Source of the DNA: CAYVQU01 sp964453155
GTDB lineage: Bacteria; Chloroflexota; Anaerolineae; Anaerolineales; UBA11858
Length of the DNA: 31,402 nt
NCBI GenBank assembly: GCA_964453155.1
Contig: CAYVQU010000051.1
Location: 1 to 31,402, forward strand
Reading direction: 5' to 3'
Positions 7,834 to 16,312 of the stretch are shown here, in pieces. The translations under genes were made by a program, and so were the position numbers. A model generated the notes under the pieces. That model searched no databases and had not been told where the DNA came from. It was given only the letters and a program-made list of their open reading frames with translations. Every line of letters begins with the position of its first letter. Within the stretch, counting starts at the first letter, position 1.

Positions 7834-8012
7834 GGGGACCGGAATTGAAAATTTGAACGTCTTTATTGGGGTCGGGAACCACTCACAAACTGCGTCTGTG
7901 GGTCTCGATATAAACCGGAAATGTCTTTTTGCTGGAATTATTCTTTTTTATCCGAATTATTCAAAAATCAGGACATTTCCATACAAATGAAAATAGAAAT
8001 GAGGCAAATAAA

Positions 8013-9542
8013 ATGGATGGAGGCTTAGGAATATTAGCAATCTTTGTTGGACTGGCATTAGGTGCCGCGATCGGCTATTTCTTCAAGCAGTACCAGACCC
8101 AACAAGCCAATCAACAGCAGCAAGCCAAGGGCGAACGGATTTTGGCTGAAGCCCAAGAGAAAGCCCACGAAGTCGAACTCAAAGCTCGGGATGAAGCCCT
8201 AAAAATTCGACAAGAAGCCGAAAAGGAGATTGATCAACGCCGGTCGGAGTTGTCCCGGCAGGAAGATCGGGTCCAGAAACGCCGTGACCAGATGGACCGC
8301 CGGAGTGAAAAGCTGGAACGCCGGGAGCAATCCCTGAATAAACGCCAGAGTAATATGGATCGCCGGGCGAACGAAATCGAGAAAATTCATACGCAAGAAA
8401 TTGAAGAACTCCAGCGGATTTCACGGATGAGCGCTGACCAGGCGCGCGATATGCTGCTGGACAAAGTCGAAAAAGAAGCCCGGGATGACATGGCCCGGAT
8501 CATCCGTCAGGTTGAGGCCGAGGCCAAAGAAGAGGGCGACAAGAAAGCCCGTAAATTGGTCGCCGACGCGATCCAACGGGTGGCGTCCGAACATGTCACC
8601 GAAGTGACCTCCAAAAACGTCCCCCTCCCCTCCGATGAGATGAAGGGCCGGATCATTGGACGCAGCGGTCGCAATATCCACGCCTTTGAGCAAGCTGCCG
8701 GGGTCGATGTGATCGTCGATGACACCCCTGAAGCCGTCACGATCTCGAGTTTTGATCCGGTTCGCCGAGAAGTCGCTCGCCGGGCGCTCGAAAAATTGAT
8801 CCTGGATGGGCGGATTCACCCGGCCCACATTGAAAAAGTGGTCGCCAAAGAACGAAAAGAGGTCGACCGGGTGGTCGCCGAGGCCGGTGAACAAGCCGCC
8901 TTCGATGCTGGCGTTCCTGGACTACACCGTGAAATTACCAAAGTGTTGGGGCGCTTAAAATTCCGCACATCGTATGGCCAAAATCAATTGGCTCATGCCG
9001 TTGAAACTGCCAAACTGGCTGCCGTCATCGCGGCCGAACTCGGCGCCGACGTCGAAGTTGCCAAAGCCGGGGCCTTGCTCCATGACCTGGGCAAAGCCAT
9101 GGACCACAACGTCGAAGGCACCCACGCCCAGATTGGGGCCGACTTCGCCAAACGCTACCGGGTCAATGCCAAAGTGGTCAACGCCATCGCCTCCCACCAC
9201 CATGAGGTCGAACAAGACACCGTCGAAGCCGTGATCGTCGAGGCCGCTGACGCCATCTCCGGTGCCCGTCCCGGTGCTCGCCGCGAAAGCCTGGAAATGT
9301 ATCTCAAACGAGTCCGCGCTCTCGAAGAAATAGCCAACTCATACAAAGGGGTCAAGCAGAGTTATGCCTTGCAAGCTGGCCGCGAGGTCCGCATCTTTGT
9401 CAAGCCGGATGATGTCGATGATTTGGCATCGATTAAGCTGGCGCGGGATATTTCCAAGCAGATTGAGGAGACGATGCAGTATCCGGGTCAAATCCGGGTG
9501 ACGGTAATCCGTGAGACGCGGGCGGTAGATTATGCGAAATAG
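8013..9542 (+). CDS. rny: Ribonuclease Y
   Basis: A 509-residue membrane-anchored endoribonuclease that starts mRNA decay. Domains in order: one transmembrane helix at about 5-24; a long charged coiled coil at about 30-170; a KH domain with the GRIIGRSGRN loop near 212; and an HD domain with LLHDLGKAMDH (catalytic H357, D358) followed by IASHHHE. The longer frame from TTG at 7929 adds 28 residues that fit no RNase Y; ATG at 8013 follows GAGG at 8001-8004 and puts the membrane helix at the N terminus as usual. The recA-recX-rny order recalls Firmicutes, where rny lies near recA. A strong terminator follows. Confidence 0.96.
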   Translation: MDGGLGILAIFVGLALGAAIGYFFKQYQTQQANQQQQAKGERILAEAQEKAHEVELKARDEALKIRQEAEKEIDQRRSELSRQEDRVQKRRDQMDRRSEKLERREQSLNKRQSNMDRRANEIEKIHTQEIEELQRISRMSADQARDMLLDKVEKEARDDMARIIRQVEAEAKEEGDKKARKLVADAIQRVASEHVTEVTSKNVPLPSDEMKGRIIGRSGRNIHAFEQAAGVDVIVDDTPEAVTISSFDPVRREVARRALEKLILDGRIHPAHIEKVVAKERKEVDRVVAEAGEQAAFDAGVPGLHREITKVLGRLKFRTSYGQNQLAHAVETAKLAAVIAAELGADVEVAKAGALLHDLGKAMDHNVEGTHAQIGADFAKRYRVNAKVVNAIASHHHEVEQDTVEAVIVEAADAISGARPGARRESLEMYLKRVRALEEIANSYKGVKQSYALQAGREVRIFVKPDDVDDLASIKLARDISKQIEETMQYPGQIRVTVIRETRAVDYAK

Positions 9543-9572
9543 TCGTTAGTCGAATGGTCTCAAGTCGAATAG

Positions 9573-9606
9573 AAATCCCCTCCTGGTAGATGAGGAGGGG
9601 ATTTTT
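9573..9606 (+). terminator. Intrinsic terminator after rny
   Basis: A perfect 12-bp stem, AAATCCCCTCCT (9573-9584) with its complement (9593-9604), has an 8-base loop and runs into T residues to 9606. It stands between the convergent rny and MEMO-family genes. On the minus strand the stem is followed by a weaker T run, so it may act in both directions. Confidence 0.88.
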
Positions 9607-9651
9607 GGTTGTGGGTGGAGGGGTCTAATTTGTCTGAAATGTCTGATTGGT

Positions 9652-10524
9652 CTAGGGAGTTGGGGACAATTCGATGAGGGCCCCGGTAACCCAGGTGGGG
9701 TCGGGTTTGTCGTAGTGGGGGGCCATGTCTTCCCAGACGATGTCGTGGATTTTTCCATCGAGCGAACCGAGTAAATATCGCACCACCTGCCCGGCGTCGC
9801 GGGCGTCGCTTTTGGCAATGTGGGCGCAGTGCTGGTTATAGCCCCAATAATCGCCAACAGTGAGCATGTCCAGCCCTTCTTGAATGCGCTGGCGGGCCAA
9901 ATCGAGGCCACCTTCTTCAGCAAAGTAGGATTCTTCGGGCGGATCATCATAGCCGATGCCATGATGGAAGGGGTCAGCTGTCATAACCACCGCGGCACCC
10001 TCGGCAACGAGTTGTTGTAATTCTTCGATGCCAGGTAAGATCATTGGACGGCCGCCAGCTAGATAGGGATATCGTACGATCAATTCTGGCCCCGCAATCC
10101 CGCGCCGTTTGATTTCTTGGTCCCACAGGAACAAAAAATTGAGCAGCGAAAATTCGTGTTCCCAATCAATGCGGCCATTCAATCCAGGGCCTTGAATGCC
10201 CCAGGAGGCTTCGGCACTGACTTCGGTGCCTTGAGACACTCGCACGCGGGCATCTTGAAGTGCATCGGTCAAGGCGTGCAGCACACCCACTACCAGAACT
10301 TTATCCGCACCACAATCCAGGCAGGCGTGGACAGCGGCCGCGATTTGATGGCCGCAGGTTTCGATCCCCGCGTGGGGGAAGATGATGGAACCACCAGCAC
10401 GGAGGGCTGGGGAGAGATCCCAGGCGCGGCCTGCGTCTAGGATTTTGTGTACATTTTCAGTACCGAGGCGGTCGAAGGTTTGTTGGGCTTCAGCTTTGAA
10501 GTCAGGGATATCTTTTCGGGGCAT
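9652..10524 (-). CDS. MEMO-family (LigB-like fold) protein
   Basis: A 290-residue protein of the MEMO/AmmeMemoRadiSam-B group, related in fold to class III extradiol dioxygenases. The residues expected to hold a metal are present: H51 in IIFPHAG, H83 in VVGVLHAL, H187 in TADPFHHG, and C233 in NQHCAH. The H-H spacing of 32 equals that of human MEMO1 (H49, H81), and H187/C233 parallel H192/C244. Function in bacteria is not settled; MEMO1 binds copper or iron. ATG at 10524 has AGGAG upstream. It runs in the same direction as the hydrolase gene at 10592, with 67 bases between. No radical-SAM or AMMECR1 partner is in the window. Confidence 0.68.
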   Translation of the reverse strand: MPRKDIPDFKAEAQQTFDRLGTENVHKILDAGRAWDLSPALRAGGSIIFPHAGIETCGHQIAAAVHACLDCGADKVLVVGVLHALTDALQDARVRVSQGTEVSAEASWGIQGPGLNGRIDWEHEFSLLNFLFLWDQEIKRRGIAGPELIVRYPYLAGGRPMILPGIEELQQLVAEGAAVVMTADPFHHGIGYDDPPEESYFAEEGGLDLARQRIQEGLDMLTVGDYWGYNQHCAHIAKSDARDAGQVVRYLLGSLDGKIHDIVWEDMAPHYDKPDPTWVTGALIELSPTP

Positions 10525-10591
10525 ATCTTCTCCTAATTAGAAACAAGTGTAGAAACATCGATAAGGTACAATTTTACATATTACCTTACCC

Positions 10592-11224
10592 CTACCTCAA
10601 AAACGGATTCCCCCGCCGCTCCACCCCCACCAACGTCTCCGGCCCATGCCCCGAAAAAACTCGCGTCTCATCGGGCAACGTCAATACCTGCTGTTGAATG
10701 CTGGTGAGCAGCGTCTCCCAACTCCCGCCAGGGAGGTCGGTGCGACCGACGGAACCTTGGAAAATCACATCACCACTGAAGAGCAAGCCATCATTTTCAA
10801 AATAAAAGATCACATGCCCTAAGGTGTGGCCCGGCGCGTGGCGGACTTCGACGGTATGCCCACCAAGTTGAAGTTTCTGACCATGCTCAAGTTTCAGATT
10901 CGGTTCTTTAGGTGAATCAAAATGAACTCCAAAAAGAGGGGCCCCACCTTTGGCCTGCCAGAGTGGGAGATCATCGGGGTGGAGCGCCACGATTGGGGAA
11001 GTTTCCAAGCCATCCACAACCGCCCCAGTCCCGCCCATATGATCAAAATGGGCGTGGGTTACCCACACATGTTTGATATCCCAGCCGCGTTTCTCAGCTT
11101 CCGCCCGGATGAGATGCCCATCCCAGGCCGGGTCAATGACGGCGGCTTCATTGGTAACGGTGTCGGCGACGAGATAGGCATTGGTCATTACGGGACCGAG
11201 TTGGAGAGTTAAGATTTCGAGCAT
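10592..11224 (-). CDS. MBL-fold hydrolase, glyoxalase II-like
   Basis: A 210-residue metallo-beta-lactamase-fold hydrolase. The di-metal site is complete: THAHFDH with H57, H59, D61 and H62; H133 in APGHTLGH; D152 in FSGDVIF; and H193 in FSGHGPET. GSVGRTDLPGG is typical of the hydroxyacylglutathione-hydrolase-like group in organisms that may lack glutathione, so the natural thioester is unclear. The start is ATG at 11224; its ribosome-binding site is weak. The MEMO-family gene follows after 67 bases, so the two may share a transcript. A 7-bp hairpin at 10562-10588 lies just past the stop. Confidence 0.9.
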   Translation of the reverse strand: MLEILTLQLGPVMTNAYLVADTVTNEAAVIDPAWDGHLIRAEAEKRGWDIKHVWVTHAHFDHMGGTGAVVDGLETSPIVALHPDDLPLWQAKGGAPLFGVHFDSPKEPNLKLEHGQKLQLGGHTVEVRHAPGHTLGHVIFYFENDGLLFSGDVIFQGSVGRTDLPGGSWETLLTSIQQQVLTLPDETRVFSGHGPETLVGVERRGNPFLR

Positions 11225-11337
11225 AGTGGTTCAATCATTCCTTGAGAAATTTTCGCACTTTACTGACTACTTGGGTTTCATTATACTGTGGTTTGTCACT
11301 GGAAATGATTTTTAAAGGGTGTTAGACTGGGAACCGC

Positions 11338-11385
11338 ACCCTTCACTTCGACTTCGCTCAGCACAGGCGATACGCTTCGTTACTC
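11338..11385. repeat. Possible intergenic repeat fragment
   Basis: This tract contains TTCGACTTCGCTCAGCACAG. It resembles the dispersed GAGCGAAGTCGAAG-type intergenic repeats I recall from many environmental genomes, but the window has no second copy, so the assignment rests on memory only. It directly precedes repeat copy B. The rest of the gap 11225-11337 shows nothing recognisable. Confidence 0.3.
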
Positions 11386-11391
11386 AGGATG

Positions 11392-11459
11392 CTTAAGTGC
11401 GTGGCGGTTAGTGTTTGAAATAAATCTGGCAAAATCTACCGCCACAGCTGAGTAGTTTC
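11392..11459 (+). repeat. Dispersed palindromic element, copy B
   Basis: CTTAAGTGC at 11392-11400 leads into a perfect 8-bp stem GTGGCGGT (11401-11408) / ACCGCCAC (11438-11445), followed by CTGAGTAGTTTC at 11448-11459. It is the copy with the most GC-rich stem, and ends 26 bases before the tryptophanase ATG, inside its probable leader. Relative to its gene it is inverted compared with copies A and C. Confidence 0.7.
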
Positions 11460-11485
11460 ATATTATTAAATATAGGAGACATTTA

Positions 11486-12865
11486 ATGGCTGAATACCCC
11501 CCTGAACCATTCCGGATTAAGATGGTTGAACCAATCCGGCTCATCAACAAAGCTGAACGCGAGGCCGCGCTAAAACGCGCCGGTTTCAATCCTTTTGGGC
11601 TGAAAGCGGACGAAGTTTACGTGGATCTCTTAACCGATTCTGGAACCGGCTCGATGAGTCAGCACCAATGGGCCGCGATGATGGAAGGAGATGAATCCTA
11701 TGCCGGGGCCCGTTCGTATTTGCGGCTCAAAGAGACAATGGAGGCCATCTTTGGGTTCAAGTATTTCGTCCCTACCCACCAGGGTCGGGCGGCGGAGAAT
11801 ATCTTGTGCGCGGTGAAATTGGGTCAAGGTCAGTATGTGCCTTCGAACATGCATTTTGACACCACTGAAGGGAATATCCGCGCCAGGGGCGGCCGGCCAA
11901 CAAATCTCGTTATTGAGGCAGCTTATAATCCAAAATCGCAGCATCCTTTTAAAGGAAATATGGACCTCGTCAAGCTGCGGGGGTTCATCGAAAATGTGGG
12001 GGCCGCCAATATCCCGTTTGGGATGATCACCATCACGAATAATGCCGGGGGTGGGCAGCCGGTCTCGATGGAAAACATCAAAGCAGTTGCCGGGATGTAT
12101 AAAGAATATGACATCCCCTTCTTCATCGATGCCTGTCGCTTCGCCGAGAACGCCTACTTCATTAAATTAAGAGAACCAGGTTACGAAAACAAATCCGTCG
12201 CAGAAATCACAAAAGAGATTTTCGACTTGGCCGATGGGGCCACGATGAGCGCCAAAAAGGATGCCATCGTTAACATCGGTGGCTTTCTGGCATTAAATGA
12301 TGAAGAGCTATTCATGCATGTCCGGAACGAGTTGATCTTAAGGGAGGGCTTCCCCACCTATGGCGGTCTGGCTGGACGCGATTTAGATGCCATGGCAGTT
12401 GGATTGCGGGAAGGCATGGAAGAATCATATCTGGCTTATCGCCTGGGTCAGACGGAATACCTGGCCGAAAAATTATTAGCGGCGGGAATTCCGATCATCG
12501 AACCCCCCGGGGGGCATGCGGTCTATATCGATGCAGGTGAATTACTTCCCCATATCCCCAAAACCGAGTTTCCCGGGCAGGCTTTGGCAATTGAACTTTA
12601 TTTAGAAGGCGCGATTCGCGGCGTCGAGTTAGGTTCGGTGGCCTTCGCTTATCCCGACCCAGATACCGGAGAGATGATTCACCCCAAGATGGAACTCGTT
12701 CGGTTGGCGATCCCCCGACGGGTCTACACCCAACCCCACATGGATCATGTTGCCAAAGCGCTGGTTAAGATCAAATCACGGGCTGAAGAGATCAAAGGTT
12801 ACCGGATTACCTACGCCCCGAAATTACTCCGGCATTTCACAGCCCAATTTGAACCCATTGCATAA
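11486..12865 (+). CDS. tnaA: Tryptophanase
   Basis: A 459-residue PLP enzyme of the beta-eliminating lyase family. It has LLTDSGTGSMS, the VPTHQGR phosphate region, and the PLP Lys in MSAKKDA (K258). The choice between tryptophanase and tyrosine phenol-lyase rests on active-site positions: LRHFTA has His (H450) where tyrosine phenol-lyase has Phe (F448 in Citrobacter), and IRGVELG has V380/L382 where the phenol-lyase has Met/Arg. These favour tryptophanase, which turns tryptophan into indole, pyruvate and ammonia. ATG at 11486 follows AGGAG at 11474-11478. No Trp-containing tnaC-like leader peptide was found, and no permease gene adjoins it. Confidence 0.88.
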   Translation: MAEYPPEPFRIKMVEPIRLINKAEREAALKRAGFNPFGLKADEVYVDLLTDSGTGSMSQHQWAAMMEGDESYAGARSYLRLKETMEAIFGFKYFVPTHQGRAAENILCAVKLGQGQYVPSNMHFDTTEGNIRARGGRPTNLVIEAAYNPKSQHPFKGNMDLVKLRGFIENVGAANIPFGMITITNNAGGGQPVSMENIKAVAGMYKEYDIPFFIDACRFAENAYFIKLREPGYENKSVAEITKEIFDLADGATMSAKKDAIVNIGGFLALNDEELFMHVRNELILREGFPTYGGLAGRDLDAMAVGLREGMEESYLAYRLGQTEYLAEKLLAAGIPIIEPPGGHAVYIDAGELLPHIPKTEFPGQALAIELYLEGAIRGVELGSVAFAYPDPDTGEMIHPKMELVRLAIPRRVYTQPHMDHVAKALVKIKSRAEEIKGYRITYAPKLLRHFTAQFEPIA

Positions 12866-12982
12866 TTTCTCACGTTAAGTCGCCAAACCGCCAAGTTATA
12901 ATTCTCTTTGTGCCTTAGGGTCTTTATTAGCGAAGTGATCTTTACGCGAATTCTGATCTAGTACTATTGAAAATTTCAGGTG

Positions 12983-12988
12983 TATAAT
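12983..12988 (+). promoter_or_regulatory. Candidate -10 element for the DHH phosphoesterase gene
   Basis: A perfect TATAAT lies 54 bases before the ATG at 13037; a second TATAAT is at 13000-13005. Neither has a clear -35 hexamer at 16-18 bases, so the exact start is uncertain. The rest of the gap from 12866 holds an AT-rich, faintly palindromic tract that I do not recognise. Confidence 0.4.
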
Positions 12989-13036
12989 GAGAGAAATTAT
13001 ATAATTCGGATCCGCTGGCAAAACGAGGAGGTTCAA

Positions 13037-13972
13037 ATGTCTCAGGAACAAAAAAAATATCGGTTGGTAACCCGCAGCGATATGGATGGGTTGGTATGTG
13101 CGGTTTTGATCAAAGAACTGGGCATGCTCGATTCGATCAAATTCGTCCACCCCAAGGATGTTCAGGATGGCAAAATTGATCTGGGTCCTGGTGACATCAC
13201 CACCAACCTACCCTATGTTGAGAGTGTTCACCTTTCGTTTGATCATCACGCTAGCGAAACCATCCGAGTTGGTGAGAAACGGGACAATCACATCATAGAT
13301 CCCGATTCCCCCTCGGCTGCGCGCGTTGTTTATAAACATTTTGGGGGCCAAGCTGTTTTTCCCGAAATCTCTGAAGAAATGTTAGTGGCGGTCGATAAGG
13401 CTGATTCAGCCCAATACACCAAAGAAGACGTCCTTAATCCCCAGGGTTGGGAATTACTCAGTTTCCTGATGGATGCCCGCACCGGCCTGGGCCGTTTCCG
13501 AGATTTCCGGATTTCCAATTACAACCTGATGATGGACCTGATCGACTACTGCCGTGATCACCCCATCGAAGATATTTTGCAGCTACCTGATGTAAAAGAG
13601 CGGTCTGAACTTTTCTTTGAACACCAGGACGCCGCTAAAGAACAAATCAAGCGCTGTTCCACCGTGCATGGTGATTTAGTAGTCTTCGATATCCGGGATG
13701 AGGAAACGATCTACACTACCAACCGCTTTATGATCTATGCGCTATTCCCTGAAGTCAATATTTCCATGCATGTGATGTGGGGATTGAAGAAACAAAATAC
13801 CTCATTCGCAGTTGGTAAATCAATATTTGACCGCTCATCCACCGTCAATGTCGGTGAATTAATGCTCAAATATGGCGGTGGTGGCCATGTTGCCGCGGGC
13901 ACCTGCCAAATCAACAATGACAACGCAGAACAAGTCAAAGCTGAATTGATTGCAAGATTATCAGGAGCATAA
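13037..13972 (+). CDS. DHH-family phosphoesterase
   Basis: A 311-residue protein with a DHH domain (SDMDG at 14-18; FDHHAS at 68-73) and a C-terminal DHHA1 domain (YGGGGHVAAGTC around 279-290), the layout of NrnA-like oligoribonucleases, cyclic-dinucleotide phosphodiesterases and exopolyphosphatases. It is likely a cytoplasmic manganese enzyme; which phosphoester it cuts cannot be told. The start is ATG at 13037 behind a strong AGGAGG at 13026-13031; a longer frame from 12980 would add 19 residues lacking family similarity. No terminator is visible before the peptidase gene, although repeat copy C and a hairpin lie between. Confidence 0.88.
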   Translation: MSQEQKKYRLVTRSDMDGLVCAVLIKELGMLDSIKFVHPKDVQDGKIDLGPGDITTNLPYVESVHLSFDHHASETIRVGEKRDNHIIDPDSPSAARVVYKHFGGQAVFPEISEEMLVAVDKADSAQYTKEDVLNPQGWELLSFLMDARTGLGRFRDFRISNYNLMMDLIDYCRDHPIEDILQLPDVKERSELFFEHQDAAKEQIKRCSTVHGDLVVFDIRDEETIYTTNRFMIYALFPEVNISMHVMWGLKKQNTSFAVGKSIFDRSSTVNVGELMLKYGGGGHVAAGTCQINNDNAEQVKAELIARLSGA

Positions 13973-14040
13973 GTACCTGCCAAATATTTCGTTTCAATTA
14001 AATGTGCCTATGGCGTAAATATTTACCGAGTCAGATGCGT

Positions 14041-14106
14041 ATTTACTCAGGTTTGCTGGTGAAACCAATCATTTTCTGAAAAACATCAAACCGGCAAGCA
14101 CTTATT
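14041..14106 (-). repeat. Dispersed palindromic element, copy C
   Basis: On the minus strand this reads AATAAGTGC (14106-14098), stem, then CTGAG (14050-14046). The stem pairs 14051-14060 with 14090-14099: ten pairs, two of them G-T when read on the plus strand. Spacing from AAGTGC to CTGAG is 53 bases, the same as copy B. It ends 83 bases before the S9 peptidase ATG. Relative to its downstream gene it has the same orientation as copy A. Confidence 0.68.
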
Positions 14107-14143
14107 CGTATAACACCTGCTATCCTTAGCGAGCAAAATTATC

Positions 14144-14165
14144 CAGGCGGCCACCCGGTCGCCTG
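14144..14165 (+). promoter_or_regulatory. Stem-loop in the S9 peptidase leader
   Basis: CAGGCG (14144-14149) pairs with CGCCTG (14160-14165). A G-T pair and two C-G pairs extend this to nine pairs with loop ACCC. It ends 24 bases before the ATG, just ahead of the ribosome-binding site AAAGGA. It may be a weak terminator for the upstream gene or a leader structure. Confidence 0.5.
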
Positions 14166-14189
14166 ATTTCTAAATATAAAGGAAATTCA

Positions 14190-16202
14190 ATGCCAACAAA
14201 AAAACGCCGCATCACTGCCGAAGACCTATACAATTTTGAACTCATCTCTGGAATGGAAATCTCGCCAAGTGGGGATCACATTGTTTACGCCCAACAACGA
14301 ATTGATCCTAAAACCGAGAAAAAATATAGCGATTTATGGATCATCGCCACCGCGGATGGCCAGACGCGCCAATTTACCTTTGGCGACCACACGGATCGCG
14401 CCCCATTTTGGTCACCTGATGGGAAACAGATTGCCTTTCTCTCTAACCGAAAGGATGAAAAACAATTTCAACTTTACTTACTCCCCTTCAAGGGCGGCGA
14501 GGCTCGGCCATTAACTGATCTGAAAGGTTCTTTTGGTAGTTTTGAATGGTCACCTGATGGGACTAATATCGTCTGTCAATTTCGCTTGAAAGATGCTGAA
14601 GTCGTCGAACGCGAACAAGATGAACAGGCCAAGAAACTGGGTGTGGTAGAACGGCATTACACGCGTACAAATTATAAATTCGATGGCGCGGGGTTCTTAC
14701 CCACCGAACGCTGGCACATTTGGGTGATTGATACCCACACCGGTGATGCAACTCAACTCACCGCGGGCGAAATTTACGACGAGACTGCGCCTACCTGGAC
14801 CCCAGACAGCCAGAACATCATTTTTACATCCAATCGGGCCGCTGACCCTGACCTGGAATACGATTTAGTTGACTTATTCAAGATTCCAGCCACCGGTGGG
14901 GAGGCCGAAGAAATTCAGACCCCCAAACAGCCCAAGCAAATGCCGAAGGTTTCACCCGATGGTCAATGGATCGCCTATTACGGGGCTGATGAACGCCAAT
15001 TATGGTGGCAGAATACGAGTTTGTTTTTACTCCCAATTTCGGGCGCGGCTGAAGCCAAAAATCTGACCGGTCAGTTTGATTTCAACGTCTCCCCCGACGT
15101 CATTAATGATATGAATGCCGGAGCAGTCGCCTTACGCCCCCCGGTTTGGTCGGCGGATAGCCAAACGCTCTACTTCCCAGTTGGGCGGCACGGGGGCAGC
15201 ACCTTGAACTCAATTTCACTTGCCGGCGATAACTTAACGGTGGTTCTGGGAGATACCGGAACGGTCGGCGTATTTGGGTTTGATAATGCTCAAACGAAGT
15301 TAGGATATTTTAAAACCACAATGACCGATCCCGGCCAAATCCGGCTGAAAGAAATTGATACGCAGATCGATCGCCAACTTTCAAAATTCAATACCTGGCT
15401 GGAGGAGGTTGATCTCGGCGAAGTGGAAGAAGTCTGGTTCCAGGGGCGGGAGGCCAACGACCTCCAAGGTTGGATCCTAAAACCCCCGGGATTCGATCCG
15501 GCTCAAAAATATCCCTCCATCTTCGAAATCCACGGCGGGCCAATGGCCCAATATGGTCACAACTTCATGCACGAATTCTACTTCCTGGCAGCCCAAGGAT
15601 ATGTGGTCTATTTCAGCAACCCGCGCGGCGGACAGGGTTATGGCGAGGCCCACACCAAAGCCATCTTCGGTGAATGGGGCGACGCCGATTATGCCGACCT
15701 GATGCTATGGGCCGATTATGTCGGAGCATTACCGTATATCGATACCGACCGCACCGGCGTGACAGGCGGCAGTTACGGCGGTTATATGACTTTGTGGATC
15801 ATTGGTCACACCCACCAATTCGAGGCCGCGGTGGCCCAACGGGTCGTCAGCAATTTCATCAGCATGTGGGGGTCCAGCGACATGAACTGGAAATTCCAAA
15901 ACCTGGTCGGCGACCCGGCCCCGCTCGATGACATCGAGACCGCCTGGAATCACTCCCCGGTCAAGTATCTTGGCAATGCCACCACCCCCACGCTGATCAT
16001 TCACAGCGAAGAAGATCACCGCTGCCCCATCGAGCAGGGCGAGCAGGCCTTTGTGACCCTGAAAGTAAAAGCCGGGGTCGAGACCGAATTTGTCCGTTTC
16101 CCCGGTGAACCACATGGTCTCTCTCGCATGGGTCGCACCGATCGGCGCATCGCCCGTCTAAATCATATTCTCCGCTGGATGGACAAATATCTCAAAGCCT
16201 GA
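14190..16202 (+). CDS. S9-family prolyl oligopeptidase-like serine peptidase
   Basis: A 670-residue peptidase with an N-terminal beta-propeller and a C-terminal alpha/beta hydrolase domain. The propeller shows WD40-like/TolB-like repeats such as PFWSPDGKQIAFLSNR, FEWSPDGTNIV, PTWTPDSQNIIFTSNR and PVWSADSQTLYF. The hydrolase carries the nucleophile elbow GGSYGGYM (S528), the Asp D609 in SEEDHRCP and the His H642 in EPHGLS. It fits the acylaminoacyl-peptidase/oligopeptidase group (S9C), which trims N-acylated or short peptides. No signal peptide, so it is probably cytoplasmic. ATG at 14190 has AAAGGA upstream. A strong terminator follows at 16237. Confidence 0.93.
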   Translation: MPTKKRRITAEDLYNFELISGMEISPSGDHIVYAQQRIDPKTEKKYSDLWIIATADGQTRQFTFGDHTDRAPFWSPDGKQIAFLSNRKDEKQFQLYLLPFKGGEARPLTDLKGSFGSFEWSPDGTNIVCQFRLKDAEVVEREQDEQAKKLGVVERHYTRTNYKFDGAGFLPTERWHIWVIDTHTGDATQLTAGEIYDETAPTWTPDSQNIIFTSNRAADPDLEYDLVDLFKIPATGGEAEEIQTPKQPKQMPKVSPDGQWIAYYGADERQLWWQNTSLFLLPISGAAEAKNLTGQFDFNVSPDVINDMNAGAVALRPPVWSADSQTLYFPVGRHGGSTLNSISLAGDNLTVVLGDTGTVGVFGFDNAQTKLGYFKTTMTDPGQIRLKEIDTQIDRQLSKFNTWLEEVDLGEVEEVWFQGREANDLQGWILKPPGFDPAQKYPSIFEIHGGPMAQYGHNFMHEFYFLAAQGYVVYFSNPRGGQGYGEAHTKAIFGEWGDADYADLMLWADYVGALPYIDTDRTGVTGGSYGGYMTLWIIGHTHQFEAAVAQRVVSNFISMWGSSDMNWKFQNLVGDPAPLDDIETAWNHSPVKYLGNATTPTLIIHSEEDHRCPIEQGEQAFVTLKVKAGVETEFVRFPGEPHGLSRMGRTDRRIARLNHILRWMDKYLKA

Positions 16203-16236
16203 TTTCCGTTCCATAACTCGCTCCAACCCAAATTCT

Positions 16237-16267
16237 GGTTCCCATGCTATTCATGGGAACCGTTTTT
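16237..16267 (+). terminator. Intrinsic terminator after the S9 peptidase
   Basis: A perfect 10-bp stem, GGTTCCCATG (16237-16246) with CATGGGAACC (16252-16261), has a 5-base loop and runs into GTTTTT. It separates the peptidase from the MFS gene that starts 46 bases later. Confidence 0.9.
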
Positions 16268-16312
16268 GTACCCCCAAGAAGCTTTATTGTTTTTTGAGTA
16301 TCAACCGAAAAT

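Noticed and set aside
7881..7903. 7-bp hairpin with one G-T pair in the recX-rny gap.
   Set aside because: Short, no T run and no link to a start or stop; could be chance.
11389..11418. Nine-codon frame upstream of tryptophanase, considered as a tnaC-like leader peptide.
   Set aside because: It contains no tryptophan and runs through repeat copy B, so it cannot work as the known Trp-sensing leader.
12866..12960. Faint palindromic similarity in the tryptophanase-DHH gap.
   Set aside because: Arms match too poorly and no second copy is visible in the window.
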